A stretch of DNA of 64,000 nt, taken from Pseudomonas sp. AB6 (lineage in GTDB: Bacteria > Pseudomonadota > Gammaproteobacteria > Pseudomonadales > Pseudomonadaceae). A program made the translations under genes and the position numbers. Below are positions 53,147 through 62,808 of the stretch, piece by piece (the first letter of the stretch is position 1; each line of letters begins with the position of its first letter). The stretch covers positions 3,770,501 through 3,834,500 of the forward strand of contig NZ_JAVIWJ010000001.1 in assembly GCF_034314105.1 (NCBI RefSeq). Reading direction: 5' to 3'. The notes under the pieces are model-generated. The model was not told the origin of the DNA and did no database searches. It saw only the letters and a program-made list of their open reading frames with translations.

Positions 53147-55716
53147 TTACTCGGCTGCGACGCCTTTGATTTGGTCCAACCAACTGGTTTTCTCTTCGGC
53201 GGGAAGACTGTCAAACAAGTCTTTGGCCATTTTTGCGACCTTCGCCGTTTTGTGGGCGTTGAGCAGGGCTTTAAGCTCTGGCGTGGTGGCGGTTTCGTCG
53301 CTGAGGGTGGGCGGAATCGGCAAGGCGTTAACCAGTTTCAGTACGTCGCCGGTGTCTTGGGTGAAGGCGCGGAGGTTGTCGAGGTTGCCTAGCATGGGCA
53401 GGGCCATGCCGGTCAGGGTGTCGAAGGCGCTGATGCCCGGCAGGCCGACTTTGCCTCGAAACACCGGAATCCCAAACGACGGTGCCAACAACCCCACCAG
53501 ATAACGGGGGTCATGACGCTTGATGCTCAGGCCAATGCTGGCGACCGCGACAGCGACGCCGATCACTTGCTCAGTGGACACCAGAGCTGACAGGGCTTTG
53601 CTCGACTCGTTGTCGAAGAAAATGCAGCGGTAGCGGAAGTAATCGGTGAATAACTCGCGCTCGCCCAGGGCGGCGTTCATGAACCAGGCACGGGAGTCGT
53701 GAACCTGCTCGTCGAAAAAATCGGTCAGGGTCTGCGCTCTATCGCTGAGGATTTCAAAACTGCGGGGGGCGTAGAGCTTGTTGAAGACGATATTGGCCTT
53801 TCGGCGCATTCGAATGTATTCCTCAGCTTCGTCCTCTTCATTGGTCAAGTACACCCAGCCGCCCAGGGTGACGTGGGCGAGGGTAGCAAGGCTAAGGGTA
53901 TCGGCGTCCCACGACAGCCCCCAAAAAGAGGGCACGTAGTCACGGCGAAACTCGTCCATGGCGTTGTCCATTTGCGCTTGGTCAAGGCTGGGTTCGAAGG
54001 CTTTGCGCATGTTGAACGTCGTCGGCTTTTCAGCACCGATACGTTGTTCATAGGCCAGTTTGATCGCCAGGTGTTCCTCATGGGTTGCCAACGTCGTACC
54101 TGACAACTCGCGCAATGGCCGGCCCTCATGGATGGCTTTTTCTTCGGCGAATTGTCGTTGGTGCAGGGCTTTGAATGCACCGCGCTCCGGAGGGGTCATG
54201 TCCTTGCCCTGAAAATGCTGGTAAGCGGCGGTGTGCTTGAACCTGTAACTGGCATAGCGATTGATCCGCCAGGCAGTGAGCATTTCCAGTTCGCTTTCCA
54301 TGGCTTCTTTGAGGGGGCCGGTTTTGTGGAAAGAGAGCCAGGTGTTGAAGCGGTGGGTGAGGGTTTCGGAGACGGCGAAGGCTTCAAGGGTTTCTCTGTC
54401 CATTTCCAGCCAAGGCCATTTTTCCTTTTGCTCCGCACTGAGTGCGTCTTTAGGCGCCTGAAGAGGGGCGCCGACGGCATAAGCTTCGGCATACATATGG
54501 TGTAGAGGAATTTGCGACAGCACATCCTTGCTTCCCGCTATCGCCTTCCCTTGTTCGCCCGGCGCATAACCACCGCCCACATCCGAGTGCACGCCGGGAT
54601 AGAGGTATTCAAACGTTCCCTTACGGTAGGTTGACGCGCCGTTCGGATCGTCAGGATTGTCCTTGCGCCGAATTGAATCCAGTGGAAAGCAGCCGCGCTG
54701 CTCATGAGCCGCGACCAAATGCACGCAGCGCTCCAGAAACTTCTCCGACTCCGGCAAACGCATGGAGTCATCGGCCCAGCCCATGTGCCCGGCGGCAAAC
54801 GGGGCCACGTAGGCCACGCCCACCGAGGCCACGGTATCGAACAGACCCATGAAGCCAATGCTGATGGGGATTCCGGCGAACAGGTAACAGGTTTCACCCT
54901 CCACTTCGACCTTGGTCAGTGCCTCCAGCCAGTTGGCGAACGCCCGGGCCTCGGCAGCGCCCCGAGAGAAACCATAGATCCACAGGCGCATGCCGATGAT
55001 GCGCGGGACGGTCTTGCGCGCATGCACGTAGTCGACCTTTTTTTGCAGGGCCAGCAACGGTGCTTGCAGGGCTTGTTGGCGGCGGGCAAATCCATCTTTA
55101 AGCAGTGAGGCGCCAAGCATGTCTTCGGTGACCGAGGTGCCCATTTGTTTAACCAAGGCGTAAGCGTCTGGAGATTGCAAACGTTCATCCCCACAGCTCT
55201 GCCAACGGCATCCAAGAGCCGAGTGATGCCCCAGTTGATCCGGTTTTCACCGCCTATCGCCGTCTTTAGCCCGTTTTCATCCGGTTCAAATTCGCCGATT
55301 TCCTTGAACTCGGTGCCCACGCCTTGCATGTAATACCGATAAAAGCCCAGCCTGTTCGCTCGGCTTTCAGCGCCGTTCGCACTGTCGCCGAGACTGGCAT
55401 GGTAAAGCCGCGCCACATTGGTGGTGGTGGGTGGCTGGGCAAGTTTGTCCGAAGGTTCGTGGTTGTTGGTGCCGTCGAAACACAGGCTGATATTCAATGC
55501 TTTCATGCACGGCGGCCCAGGGTAGGTGCGGCCCTCTGCTTTGGCGGCTTTTTCAGCGGCATAGCCTGCCAGAATCTCGGGCCGGATTTGCGTGCGGTAA
55601 TTGAGCCCGACGTCTAAGTGGTTGCGAGGTAACAGGCCTTCTTTTTTGAAGGGCGGCGTCGGTGTTAAAGACGCCGACGCGGGGCGTTGCGAAGCTGAAT
55701 TCAAGGTGCTGGACAT
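53147..55716 (-). pseudogene. Tle1-type T6SS phospholipase effector (DUF2235), frameshifted
   Basis: The gene reads in one frame from ATG 55716 (MSSTLNSASQRP) through the DUF2235 start ISLCFDGTNNH to LLDAVGRAVG, then continues in the -1 frame with LQSPDAYALVKQMG to the stop at 53147. Adding one C to the run at 55189-55192 restores a continuous protein of about 856 residues. The lipase serine is in YGFSRGAAE, and HSDVGGGY holds the catalytic histidine region. Such effectors hydrolyse phospholipids of rival cells. No vgrG or T6SS structural gene is nearby. The start overlaps the DUF3304 gene end by 16 bases. Confidence 0.82.
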
Positions 55717-56266
55717 ACGGCAGGTTCTTCCATTTTGGATGGGTAGCTGAAGGGATACTTGGCATGGCCAGGCGTGGCCGCGACCGCCGAGACGGCGACT
55801 TGATCGCAAGGCAAAAAATGGACGTCAACGACGCCCAGCACTTCATACGGCGCCACCTCCACGACGGCGCGGTGGCGGGTGTTGTTGGTCTTTTCTTTTT
55901 TCATCCGAACATGCCACGCATCGGAGAATCGAGGCTCAGGCCAGTCTGCATAGGCGTGGGGCGTCGGATCTTTCTCCCACTCCACCACCACGGTCAGGCC
56001 GGGGTGCCATTGCCGCGGCAGGGTCACGCAGCAGTTCTGGCTGCCGCCCCCGCCGTAAGGCCCGATGTTCGGACCGCCATTGCCGTTGACCATGAAGTAA
56101 TTGAGGCCGCCGAGGTGTGGCTGTAGCCCTCGATGGGCGCGCCGAGGCGGTCGGGTAATGATTGGCTGCACGCTTGCAGCATCATTGCGCTCAACGCGCA
56201 GGTCGTCAGCCATTGCGCTTTAGTCGGTGGGATAGGGTTTGTTTGGAGATGCTGCAAGCTCGCCAT
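55701..56266 (-). pseudogene. DUF3304 lipoprotein, probable immunity protein for the Tle1 effector, frameshifted
   Basis: The first frame (ATG 56266) gives a lipoprotein signal with lipobox LQAC and SLPDRLGAPIEGYSHTSAA; the -1 frame continues LNYFMVNGNGGPNIGPYGGGG to the stop at 55701. One missing G opposite 56107-56108 restores about 188 residues. DUF3304 lipoproteins are the periplasmic immunity partners found next to Tle1-type effectors. Both members of the pair carry the same kind of one-base deletion. Confidence 0.8.
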
Positions 56267-56463
56267 CGGCTGTCCTTTCTGTTTCGGAAGGTGTCGACGA
56301 GCATGGTTGGTCAAGCAGTGGTCGGAGGTATGTAGGCTGAGGCGCGTTTATTTGCGGGAAATTTCCGAAATTGCGGAATAAGCATTTCAAATGCGCTTAA
56401 TTTCGGCGTATGGCCGGCGGAAACAGGCAATTGCCAGGAAGAGAGGAGTCAAAACCGCAGAAT

Positions 56464-56497
56464 AAAAAAGGGCCGCTCCCTGTCTAAGAAGCAGCCC
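56464..56497 (-). terminator. Terminator of the desaturase gene
   Basis: On the minus strand the stem gggctgct / agcggccc (eight pairs with one G-U) is followed by a run of six T. It lies about 70 bases after the desaturase stop. The rest of 56267-56566 shows no gene. Confidence 0.7.
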
Positions 56498-56566
56498 ACA
56501 AAACCTTTATCAGATCCTATCCACACTCTGTGACAAAAAGACTACCGCCCGCCCTCTTACTCCCGA

Positions 56567-57640
56567 TCAGGCTTGCGCTGCTGTCACCGAGTCAGTTGAA
56601 GTTTCTTTCACCCGAACAAACCGATTCGCCCGGCTGAACGTACCAAAATCATTAAACCGCACGCCCATTTCAGCCATGACTTTATGCGCAACCGGGCTGG
56701 TCATCTGGCGGATGTAAAACGGTTCTTTTACGACAAAATGGTGAATGCCGTGGGTGCTGCCGAAGTTGAAGCAGAACGCCTGCAACGGCCACATCCATTT
56801 CGAATTGAGCACTTGGCATTGCTGCATGACGTTGCCCAGCTCCACGTCGCCGTAGTAATGCATGTTGGAACTGACGAAGTGCAGGCAAAACGTGCGCAAC
56901 ACGTTGGGGCCGACCAGTACCACCACAGCAATATCGACCACATGCATCGCCGCCAGCGTATTAGCCGACCAATCAACGGGCGCGCCGAATACGTGAGCGA
57001 TGCCATTGGCCGCATGGAACCCGAGGAACACGTACCAGGTGCCCCAATTCAGCAGGGCCAACGGCGCGTAAACGCGTAGCGTGCGCTTGAGGATCGAGAA
57101 CTTATGCGACCAGGTTTTCGCCCGGAGCATGCGAATCAGCGACGACATGACGTTATCGCCCACCATCAGCAGCCGCGCAAAACCCCAAGGCTCACCGTTG
57201 GTGATGGCGCGCTCTTCCATGTCGGTTTCGGTGCCGGATACCTTGTGGTGGTTGAGGTGCAGGTGGCGTCTGATCCACGGGTTAATGGTGCTCGGGCGTG
57301 CCATCCAGACCAGCGCCAACATCAGGTTGTGCGGGATGCGCTGTTTGCGAAAATACATGCTGTGAATCAGATCGTGTTCCAACTCATGGGTCAGCGAGGC
57401 GAGAAAGGCGTTTAGCAGCAAACACACCCACCACGCCATGTATCCCGCGATATAGAGGGCTGCGCTTGCGAGCATGCCGCTCAGGGCAAAGGTCAAAATG
57501 CCGACACCGATGGCGTCCTGGTGTTTGAGGATCGGGTAGCGTTGGCGCAATTGGTCGCCACGGGCCATCACTGCCGCGCGAATATGCGCTGATCGCTGTT
57601 GTGCATTCAGTCTGTCGGGACTTGCAGAAGTACCCTGCAT
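56567..57640 (-). CDS. Membrane fatty acid desaturase/hydroxylase
   Basis: A 357-residue membrane diiron enzyme. The three histidine boxes are HELEHD, HLHLNHH and HGIHHF, with hydrophobic segments between them. The family includes fatty acid desaturases and related hydroxylases; the substrate is not set by sequence. It is divergent from an AraC-type regulator 126 bp away that probably controls it. Confidence 0.87.
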   Translation of the reverse strand: MQGTSASPDRLNAQQRSAHIRAAVMARGDQLRQRYPILKHQDAIGVGILTFALSGMLASAALYIAGYMAWWVCLLLNAFLASLTHELEHDLIHSMYFRKQRIPHNLMLALVWMARPSTINPWIRRHLHLNHHKVSGTETDMEERAITNGEPWGFARLLMVGDNVMSSLIRMLRAKTWSHKFSILKRTLRVYAPLALLNWGTWYVFLGFHAANGIAHVFGAPVDWSANTLAAMHVVDIAVVVLVGPNVLRTFCLHFVSSNMHYYGDVELGNVMQQCQVLNSKWMWPLQAFCFNFGSTHGIHHFVVKEPFYIRQMTSPVAHKVMAEMGVRFNDFGTFSRANRFVRVKETSTDSVTAAQA

Positions 57641-57766
57641 GCTTCCATCCTCTGGTTATTGAGCTAGCGTTATCGAAGGGATTACCGATGGATCACACAG
57701 TGCACCCATGGGCGAGACCTCGCCCGACCGCAAACGCCAACCTATTGACCGCACGCGCCAATTGTT

Positions 57767-58774
57767 ATGACTGAAACCACGACGCTCGCCAGCTGGACTC
57801 GCGCCCTGCGCAAGCAACTCGACGCTCTTGGCCTCGACAGCGTGGCGCTGTGCCAAACCGCCGGGCTGGATCCGCAGCTGATGGATGACCCAAATGCGCG
57901 TTACCCGGTGACCGGAACTACCCGTCTATGGCAGTTAGCCGTTCAAGCCAGCGGCGACCCAGCGATTGGCTTGCGGGTATCGCGGTTCGTCAGCCCAACT
58001 ACGTTTCATGCGCTGGGCTATGCGTTGGTAGCCAGCGGCACGCTGCAGGAAGTGTTCGCGCGTATCGTGCGTTATCACGAGGTGGTTAGCGATGTGCTGG
58101 CGCTGGACCTGCGTCGGAACGCTGAGCGATATGAGTTTCGCTTCAGCGCTGCCAAAGGTAACCCTGAGCCCGCCAATGAGGCGATTGATGCCTTTGCGGC
58201 GATATATGTGCGCACTTGTCGCAACCGGTTGGGCCGTGACTACGTGCCGCTGGCAGTGCACCTTCAGCGGCCCGAACCGTTGGACCCACAGCCCTGGCAC
58301 GATGTTTTTCGCGCTCCAATCATGTTTTCCGCTAAAGAAAACCTTCTGGAGTTTTCGTCTATCGACTTCGACAGTCGGTTGGAAGATGGCAACCCGGAAT
58401 TGGCCGAGCACAATGAAGCGGTGCTCAAGCGCACCCTTGAACAACTCAAACCGATGACTTGGGAACGTCGGGTTCGCGCTGCGATAGAAGCACAATTACC
58501 CGACGGTGAACCGTCTGCCGAGTACATCGCGCAAACCTTGCACCTAAGCTTGCGCAGCTTGCAACGACATTTGGCCGACGAAGGCTTTCGCTATGATTTG
58601 CTGTTGAATCAGTGTCGACAGAATCTTGCGATCCAGCACATGCGTGAGCCGCGCATATCAATGAGCGAAATCGCCTACCTGCTGGGTTTTGCTGACACCA
58701 GCAGTTTCAGTCGCGCCTTCAAACGCTGGACCGGACAGACACCGAGCCAGTTTCGCGACGGCCTGGGCAGGTAA
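57767..58774 (+). CDS. AraC family transcriptional regulator
   Basis: A 335-residue regulator with an N-terminal Arabinose_bd-type ligand domain (about 20-205) and a C-terminal double HTH: YIAQTLHLSLRSLQRHL, then MSEIAYLLGFADTSSFSRAFKRWTG. Relatives sense fatty acids or similar ligands. The divergent desaturase gene is its likely target. Confidence 0.88.
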   Translation: MTETTTLASWTRALRKQLDALGLDSVALCQTAGLDPQLMDDPNARYPVTGTTRLWQLAVQASGDPAIGLRVSRFVSPTTFHALGYALVASGTLQEVFARIVRYHEVVSDVLALDLRRNAERYEFRFSAAKGNPEPANEAIDAFAAIYVRTCRNRLGRDYVPLAVHLQRPEPLDPQPWHDVFRAPIMFSAKENLLEFSSIDFDSRLEDGNPELAEHNEAVLKRTLEQLKPMTWERRVRAAIEAQLPDGEPSAEYIAQTLHLSLRSLQRHLADEGFRYDLLLNQCRQNLAIQHMREPRISMSEIAYLLGFADTSSFSRAFKRWTGQTPSQFRDGLGR

Positions 58775-58802
58775 ATCAAATACCCTGTGTAATAGAGGCG
58801 GC

Positions 58803-58899
58803 GTGGCAGAAAGCTTCCCGAAAGACGCGGTACTTCAGATAAACCGCGTCGCGCGCCCATCGCCAAGTTGGCGCCTGCGGGGTCGCGTTTCTGCGCCAC
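58803..58899. repeat. Nested inverted repeats between the AraC and response-regulator genes
   Basis: An outer pair gtggcagaaa / tttctgcgccac and an inner perfect pair gacgcggt (58824-58831) / accgcgtc (58843-58850) lie between convergent genes. The layout suggests a REPIN of a third sequence family or a bidirectional 3' structure. Confidence 0.5.
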
Positions 58900-58908
58900 A
58901 GAGGGTTT

Positions 58909-59571
58909 TCAACCGTTCAGCACCGCCAACTGATACCCCACACCACCCATGGTATGGATCAGTTTTGGTACGTAGCGTTCGTCGATTTTCGAACGTAGCC
59001 GGTGTATTGCGATTTCGACCTTTTGACTGTCGTTATTGAACACTTGCGAAGCAATCAGTGAGCGAGAGATCACGTCGCCTTGACGGCTTGCCAGCAACTG
59101 CAGCAGTTCAAATTCTTGATCACTCAGGGAGATCCGCTGCCCGCCGCGACTAACCCTCTGCCGCTGTACGTCGATCTCTAAGTCGGCGATGGCGTAATTG
59201 TCGGCAGTGCCGGTAGGACCCCGTCGCAACAATGTACGCACTCGCACTAACAGCTCTTCGAAGGTGAACGGCTTTAGCAAATAATCATCTGCGCCCAGTT
59301 CCAAACCGCGCAGCCGGTCTTCGATGGCGTCGCGAGCAGTAAGGAACAACACCGGCGTGGTGCCTCGCTGACGGATCAGTTGCAGCAATTGCCAGCCATT
59401 AAGACCTGGCAACATGACATCCAAGATGACCAGATCGTAGGTGTGCTCTTCGACAAAGTGGCGACCTGACAACCCGTTATGCGCGACATCCACCACAAAC
59501 CCGGACTCGCCCAATCCTTTGGCCAGAAGATTGGCCGTATTGGCATCGTTTTCAACTAACAGCAAACGCAT
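58909..59571 (-). CDS. OmpR/PhoB family response regulator, no adjacent kinase
   Basis: A 220-residue regulator: receiver domain with Asp51 (DLVILDVMLPG) and Lys in LLKPFTFEE, then a winged-helix DNA-binding domain (RISLSDQEFELLQLL ... VEIAIHRLRSKID). The sequence is of the heavy-metal/CopR-like group, but no histidine kinase gene follows. It lies 37 bp after the Crp-type gene on the same strand and may be cotranscribed with it. GAGG precedes the ATG at 59571. Confidence 0.9.
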   Translation of the reverse strand: MRLLLVENDANTANLLAKGLGESGFVVDVAHNGLSGRHFVEEHTYDLVILDVMLPGLNGWQLLQLIRQRGTTPVLFLTARDAIEDRLRGLELGADDYLLKPFTFEELLVRVRTLLRRGPTGTADNYAIADLEIDVQRQRVSRGGQRISLSDQEFELLQLLASRQGDVISRSLIASQVFNNDSQKVEIAIHRLRSKIDERYVPKLIHTMGGVGYQLAVLNG

Positions 59572-59608
59572 GGCGCACCTCATTAATCGTGCTAATAGGC
59601 TAAGCCGA

Positions 59609-60292
59609 TTAACTAGCTGCCGCACGCAGTTTATTAAAATCCAGGACTTCGATGTCATCAGAACTTAGTTTCACCACGCCCCGCGCCTGCAAATCGTGAA
59701 GAACACTAACCAGCGTCGGTTTTGAAAGGGCTAACCAGCGCGCCAACTGCGTCGATGGCAGCCGGATAAACCAGGGCGACCCATTGAGCGAGCCATAACC
59801 CTGGCTGATCAGTAGCAGAAAAAAAGCCACGCGGGCTACAGTTGGCAGACGGTGGTGCTGTTCCAGTTGCGCTTCAGGCATCCTTACCTTCTGCTCCAAC
59901 AATGATGCGAACTGACGCCGATACGAGGGATTTTTTCCCAGCAGTCGCTCTAGATCCGTTTGAGGTATATGCAAAACAATACTCTGCGCATGGGAATACA
60001 CGTCGTGAGTACGCGGCAAGCCATCAAACAACGACACCTCGCCGAACCAGAAAGGCAGGTCTGTTGACGAAGCCACGGTCGGCTTTATGTGCTCTTGGTC
60101 ATCGCCGACCCGAACTGCGCCTTCTAGTACTGCATACAGACCACACGGCGGATCACCACGCCGGAACAACAGCCTGCCGGGTGTCAAGCGACGCTGCTTT
60201 GCCGCGTCGAGCACGCCATCTTGTAAAGCTGCGGGCAAATTACTGAACCAATAATTGCTCAGTAGCCGGCCTCGCCATAACGCTCCATTCAT
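59609..60292 (-). CDS. Crp/Fnr family transcriptional regulator
   Basis: A 227-residue regulator with a cyclic-nucleotide-type beta-roll (LFRRGDPPCGLYAVLEGAVRV, FGEVSLFDGLPRTHDV) and a C-terminal winged HTH (STQLARWLALSKPTLVSVLHDL). There is no Fnr cysteine cluster, so it is not an oxygen sensor of that kind. The target is unknown; the downstream response regulator may be in its operon. GGGAG precedes the ATG. Confidence 0.88.
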   Translation of the reverse strand: MNGALWRGRLLSNYWFSNLPAALQDGVLDAAKQRRLTPGRLLFRRGDPPCGLYAVLEGAVRVGDDQEHIKPTVASSTDLPFWFGEVSLFDGLPRTHDVYSHAQSIVLHIPQTDLERLLGKNPSYRRQFASLLEQKVRMPEAQLEQHHRLPTVARVAFFLLLISQGYGSLNGSPWFIRLPSTQLARWLALSKPTLVSVLHDLQARGVVKLSSDDIEVLDFNKLRAAAS

Positions 60293-60360
60293 GCCATCTC
60301 CCTTATTTACCGTGTATTGCTAACAACCGCTCAGATCAATTAACTGTCGGTCAGCTTCTG

Positions 60361-60653
60361 TCAGACCTTAGGTTTGAAAAACAACGTTTCGCCGCGCGCC
60401 AGGCCCGTGAGGCTGTCATGGTCTTTAACCACTTCGGCTTCGATCAATTCGCTCTGACCTTCGACCTCTAACGTCACGCGCGTGGTCGAGCCCAATGGCC
60501 GAATGTCGCGTACCTTTGCCGCATGGTGGTCTTCCAGCTCATGACGGAAAAGCGCCACTGCATGAGGGCGGAACAATACGTGATTGTCTTCGCCAAGGTG
60601 TAACCGGTTGGAATCACCAAGGAAGTGACAAACAAAATCTCTTGAAGGTATTG
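60361..60653 (-). pseudogene. cysA: cysA remnant: C-terminal TOBE part of the sulfate/thiosulfate ABC ATPase
   Basis: Only the 3' end survives, about 95 codons without a start: DFVCHFLGDSNRLHLG, then VLFRPHAVAL, VRDIRPLGSTTRVTLEVEG and GLARGETLFFKP. This is the TOBE domain of CysA; Walker motifs are gone. In P. aeruginosa the order desA, PA0285, PA0284, sbp, cysT, cysW, cysA is found, so the small PA0284-type gene, sbp, cysT, cysW and most of cysA seem to be deleted here. Confidence 0.85.
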
Positions 60654-60732
60654 AAGTTTTTACATTTGATGCTCAGGTAAGCAGTAGGCAACGTAGAGCG
60701 CTTTGCGCAGCTCTAAATCTTGAATCGGCGCA

Positions 60733-62652
60733 CTAGCGGGGCAGTTGTAGCAACGTGCTGTACAAAACTTCCGGCGGCTGTGGGCGACCGAATAGATAGC
60801 CTTGACCAAGCTCACAGTGATTTTCCAACAGGAAACTAGCTTGCTCAGGTCTTTCTATGCCCTCAGCCAGCACCTTCATGCCTAGCGCCCGCGCCAACGC
60901 GATAACGATTCGAACAATGGCGGCATCATCTTCGTCATGAGGAAGCCCGGCTACAAACCCCTGATCAATTTTGAGTTTATGTACCGGCATGCTCTTGAGG
61001 CGTAAAAGCGACGAGTAGCCCGTACCAAAATCGTCTATTGCGAGTCGCAAGCCTAATTCACGAAGGCGGTGCAGCTGTTCGAGCGCCATTTCAGGGTCTT
61101 CCATGACCGCACTTTCAGTAACTTCCAGTTCCAGACACGCTGGATCAAGTCCAGTCTCGCTCAATACCCGTGCCACTTGCTGGTATAGATCACTGTGACT
61201 AAACACGCGACTGGAAACGTTTACCGCGACAAATTCGAGATCGAATCCAGATTCTCGCCATTCACGCATCTGTCGACACGCGGCTTTTAGAACCCAGGCG
61301 TCGATATCTGCAATCAGGCCGCTTTGTTCGGCAATTGGAATGAACTCACCAGGCGACACCAGACCGCGTTCGGGATGCTGCCAACGCACCAGCGCTTCGA
61401 CTCCAAGCATGCGACCACTATAAAGATCGTGTACCGGTTGATAAAAAACTCGAAGCTCTTCTTGCTCGATGGCGCGGCGCAGCTCACCAGCGAGTTCGAC
61501 CCTTTGCTGGGCGTGAGCTGTCAGTTCTTCGGTATACAGCGCATACCCTTCGCGACCGTTGTTTTTGGCCTTGAACAGCGCCGAGTCGGCATTGCGCAAC
61601 AACTGCTCAGCATTCAGCGCATCGTTGGGGAACAGGCTGATGCCGATACTCGCGCTGACAAATAGCTGATGATGGTCAACCATGAAGGGTTCTTTTAAAC
61701 CATCAACGATTTTCTGAGCCAGGTCTGCGGCCTGCATGACTTGCTGGCAATTCTCAGCCAGTACGGCAAACTCATCGCCACCGAGCCTGGCCAAGGTCAT
61801 ACCCCTGTCGAATAAGGCATGAAGCCGCTGCGCCACGATTTTTAGTACTTGATCGCCAACGTTATGACCCAAGCTGTCATTGATATTTTTGAAGTGATCC
61901 AAGTCTATCAACAATAGGGCGCAGCCACGCTTTTGGGCCTGGGCATGCGCCAAGGCCTGACGGGTGCGATCAGTAAACAACAGACGATTTGGCAGATCGG
62001 TCAGCGGATCATGGTGCGCAAGGTGCATAAATTCACTTTGCGAGCGTTTGATCGCAGAGATGTCGGAAAACACCGCGACGTAATGTGTAATGACGCCGCT
62101 GTCATTTTTGATGCTGCGAATGTTCTGCCATTGCGGGTAAACCTCACCGCTTTTACGCCGATTCCAGATCTCTCCACTCCATTGGCCCGTGTCATGCAGC
62201 GCCTTGAACATGGTTTGGTAAAACGCCAGATCATGGCGCCCAGACTTGAATTTATTCGGGTTTAAGCCGAGCACTTCCGACTCCTGATACCCGGTAATTT
62301 CCATGAAGGCGCGGTTCACATGGACGATCAAACCGTCACTGTCACTGACCAGCACCCCTTCACTGGTGCTGTCGAACACCACGGCGGCTTGGCGTAGGCG
62401 TTCCTGATCTTTTTGCTGCTGACCCAAGCGAGCGCCCACACCCATGATGCTCAGCAAACGGGCGCGAGCAAAAAAGACGAAAGCAGCGCTGAAAACCATC
62501 CACCCGCACCCATTGATTAGCTGCCAACGAAGCAATCCAACGGGATCTTCGATAAGCACTGGGAGTACAAGCGTGCTGAGCTCAAGCCACAAAATCGACA
62601 GCAATGTGTAGAAAAGGGCCGTGCGTAAAGCGTCCCGGGACGAAAGTGACAT
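60733..62652 (-). CDS. PAS-GGDEF-EAL cyclic di-GMP protein (PA0285/PipA-like)
   Basis: A 639-residue inner-membrane protein. Two hydrophobic N-terminal segments (about 10-35 and 45-63) precede a PAS domain (about 90-205), a GGDEF domain with intact LGGDEFAVL, and an EAL domain with EALVRW and DDFGTGYSS. No RxxD inhibitory site precedes GGDEF. The EAL residues look complete, so a phosphodiesterase activity is likely. Synteny with desA matches PA0285 (PipA) of P. aeruginosa. Confidence 0.88.
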   Translation of the reverse strand: MSLSSRDALRTALFYTLLSILWLELSTLVLPVLIEDPVGLLRWQLINGCGWMVFSAAFVFFARARLLSIMGVGARLGQQQKDQERLRQAAVVFDSTSEGVLVSDSDGLIVHVNRAFMEITGYQESEVLGLNPNKFKSGRHDLAFYQTMFKALHDTGQWSGEIWNRRKSGEVYPQWQNIRSIKNDSGVITHYVAVFSDISAIKRSQSEFMHLAHHDPLTDLPNRLLFTDRTRQALAHAQAQKRGCALLLIDLDHFKNINDSLGHNVGDQVLKIVAQRLHALFDRGMTLARLGGDEFAVLAENCQQVMQAADLAQKIVDGLKEPFMVDHHQLFVSASIGISLFPNDALNAEQLLRNADSALFKAKNNGREGYALYTEELTAHAQQRVELAGELRRAIEQEELRVFYQPVHDLYSGRMLGVEALVRWQHPERGLVSPGEFIPIAEQSGLIADIDAWVLKAACRQMREWRESGFDLEFVAVNVSSRVFSHSDLYQQVARVLSETGLDPACLELEVTESAVMEDPEMALEQLHRLRELGLRLAIDDFGTGYSSLLRLKSMPVHKLKIDQGFVAGLPHDEDDAAIVRIVIALARALGMKVLAEGIERPEQASFLLENHCELGQGYLFGRPQPPEVLYSTLLQLPR

Positions 62653-62808
62653 AAATATACGAAAATCCTCACGAAAGGCGCGGATTATAGAGTAGAAACA
62701 TTCTGCGACTCTTATCTAAAAGGGCGACTGGTTTTATCTGGTGGCTTGGTGATAATGCGCGTTGCTGTTTCTACCTTTATCAGGCGCTATTTGAGGGCTA
62801 CCAAGGCT

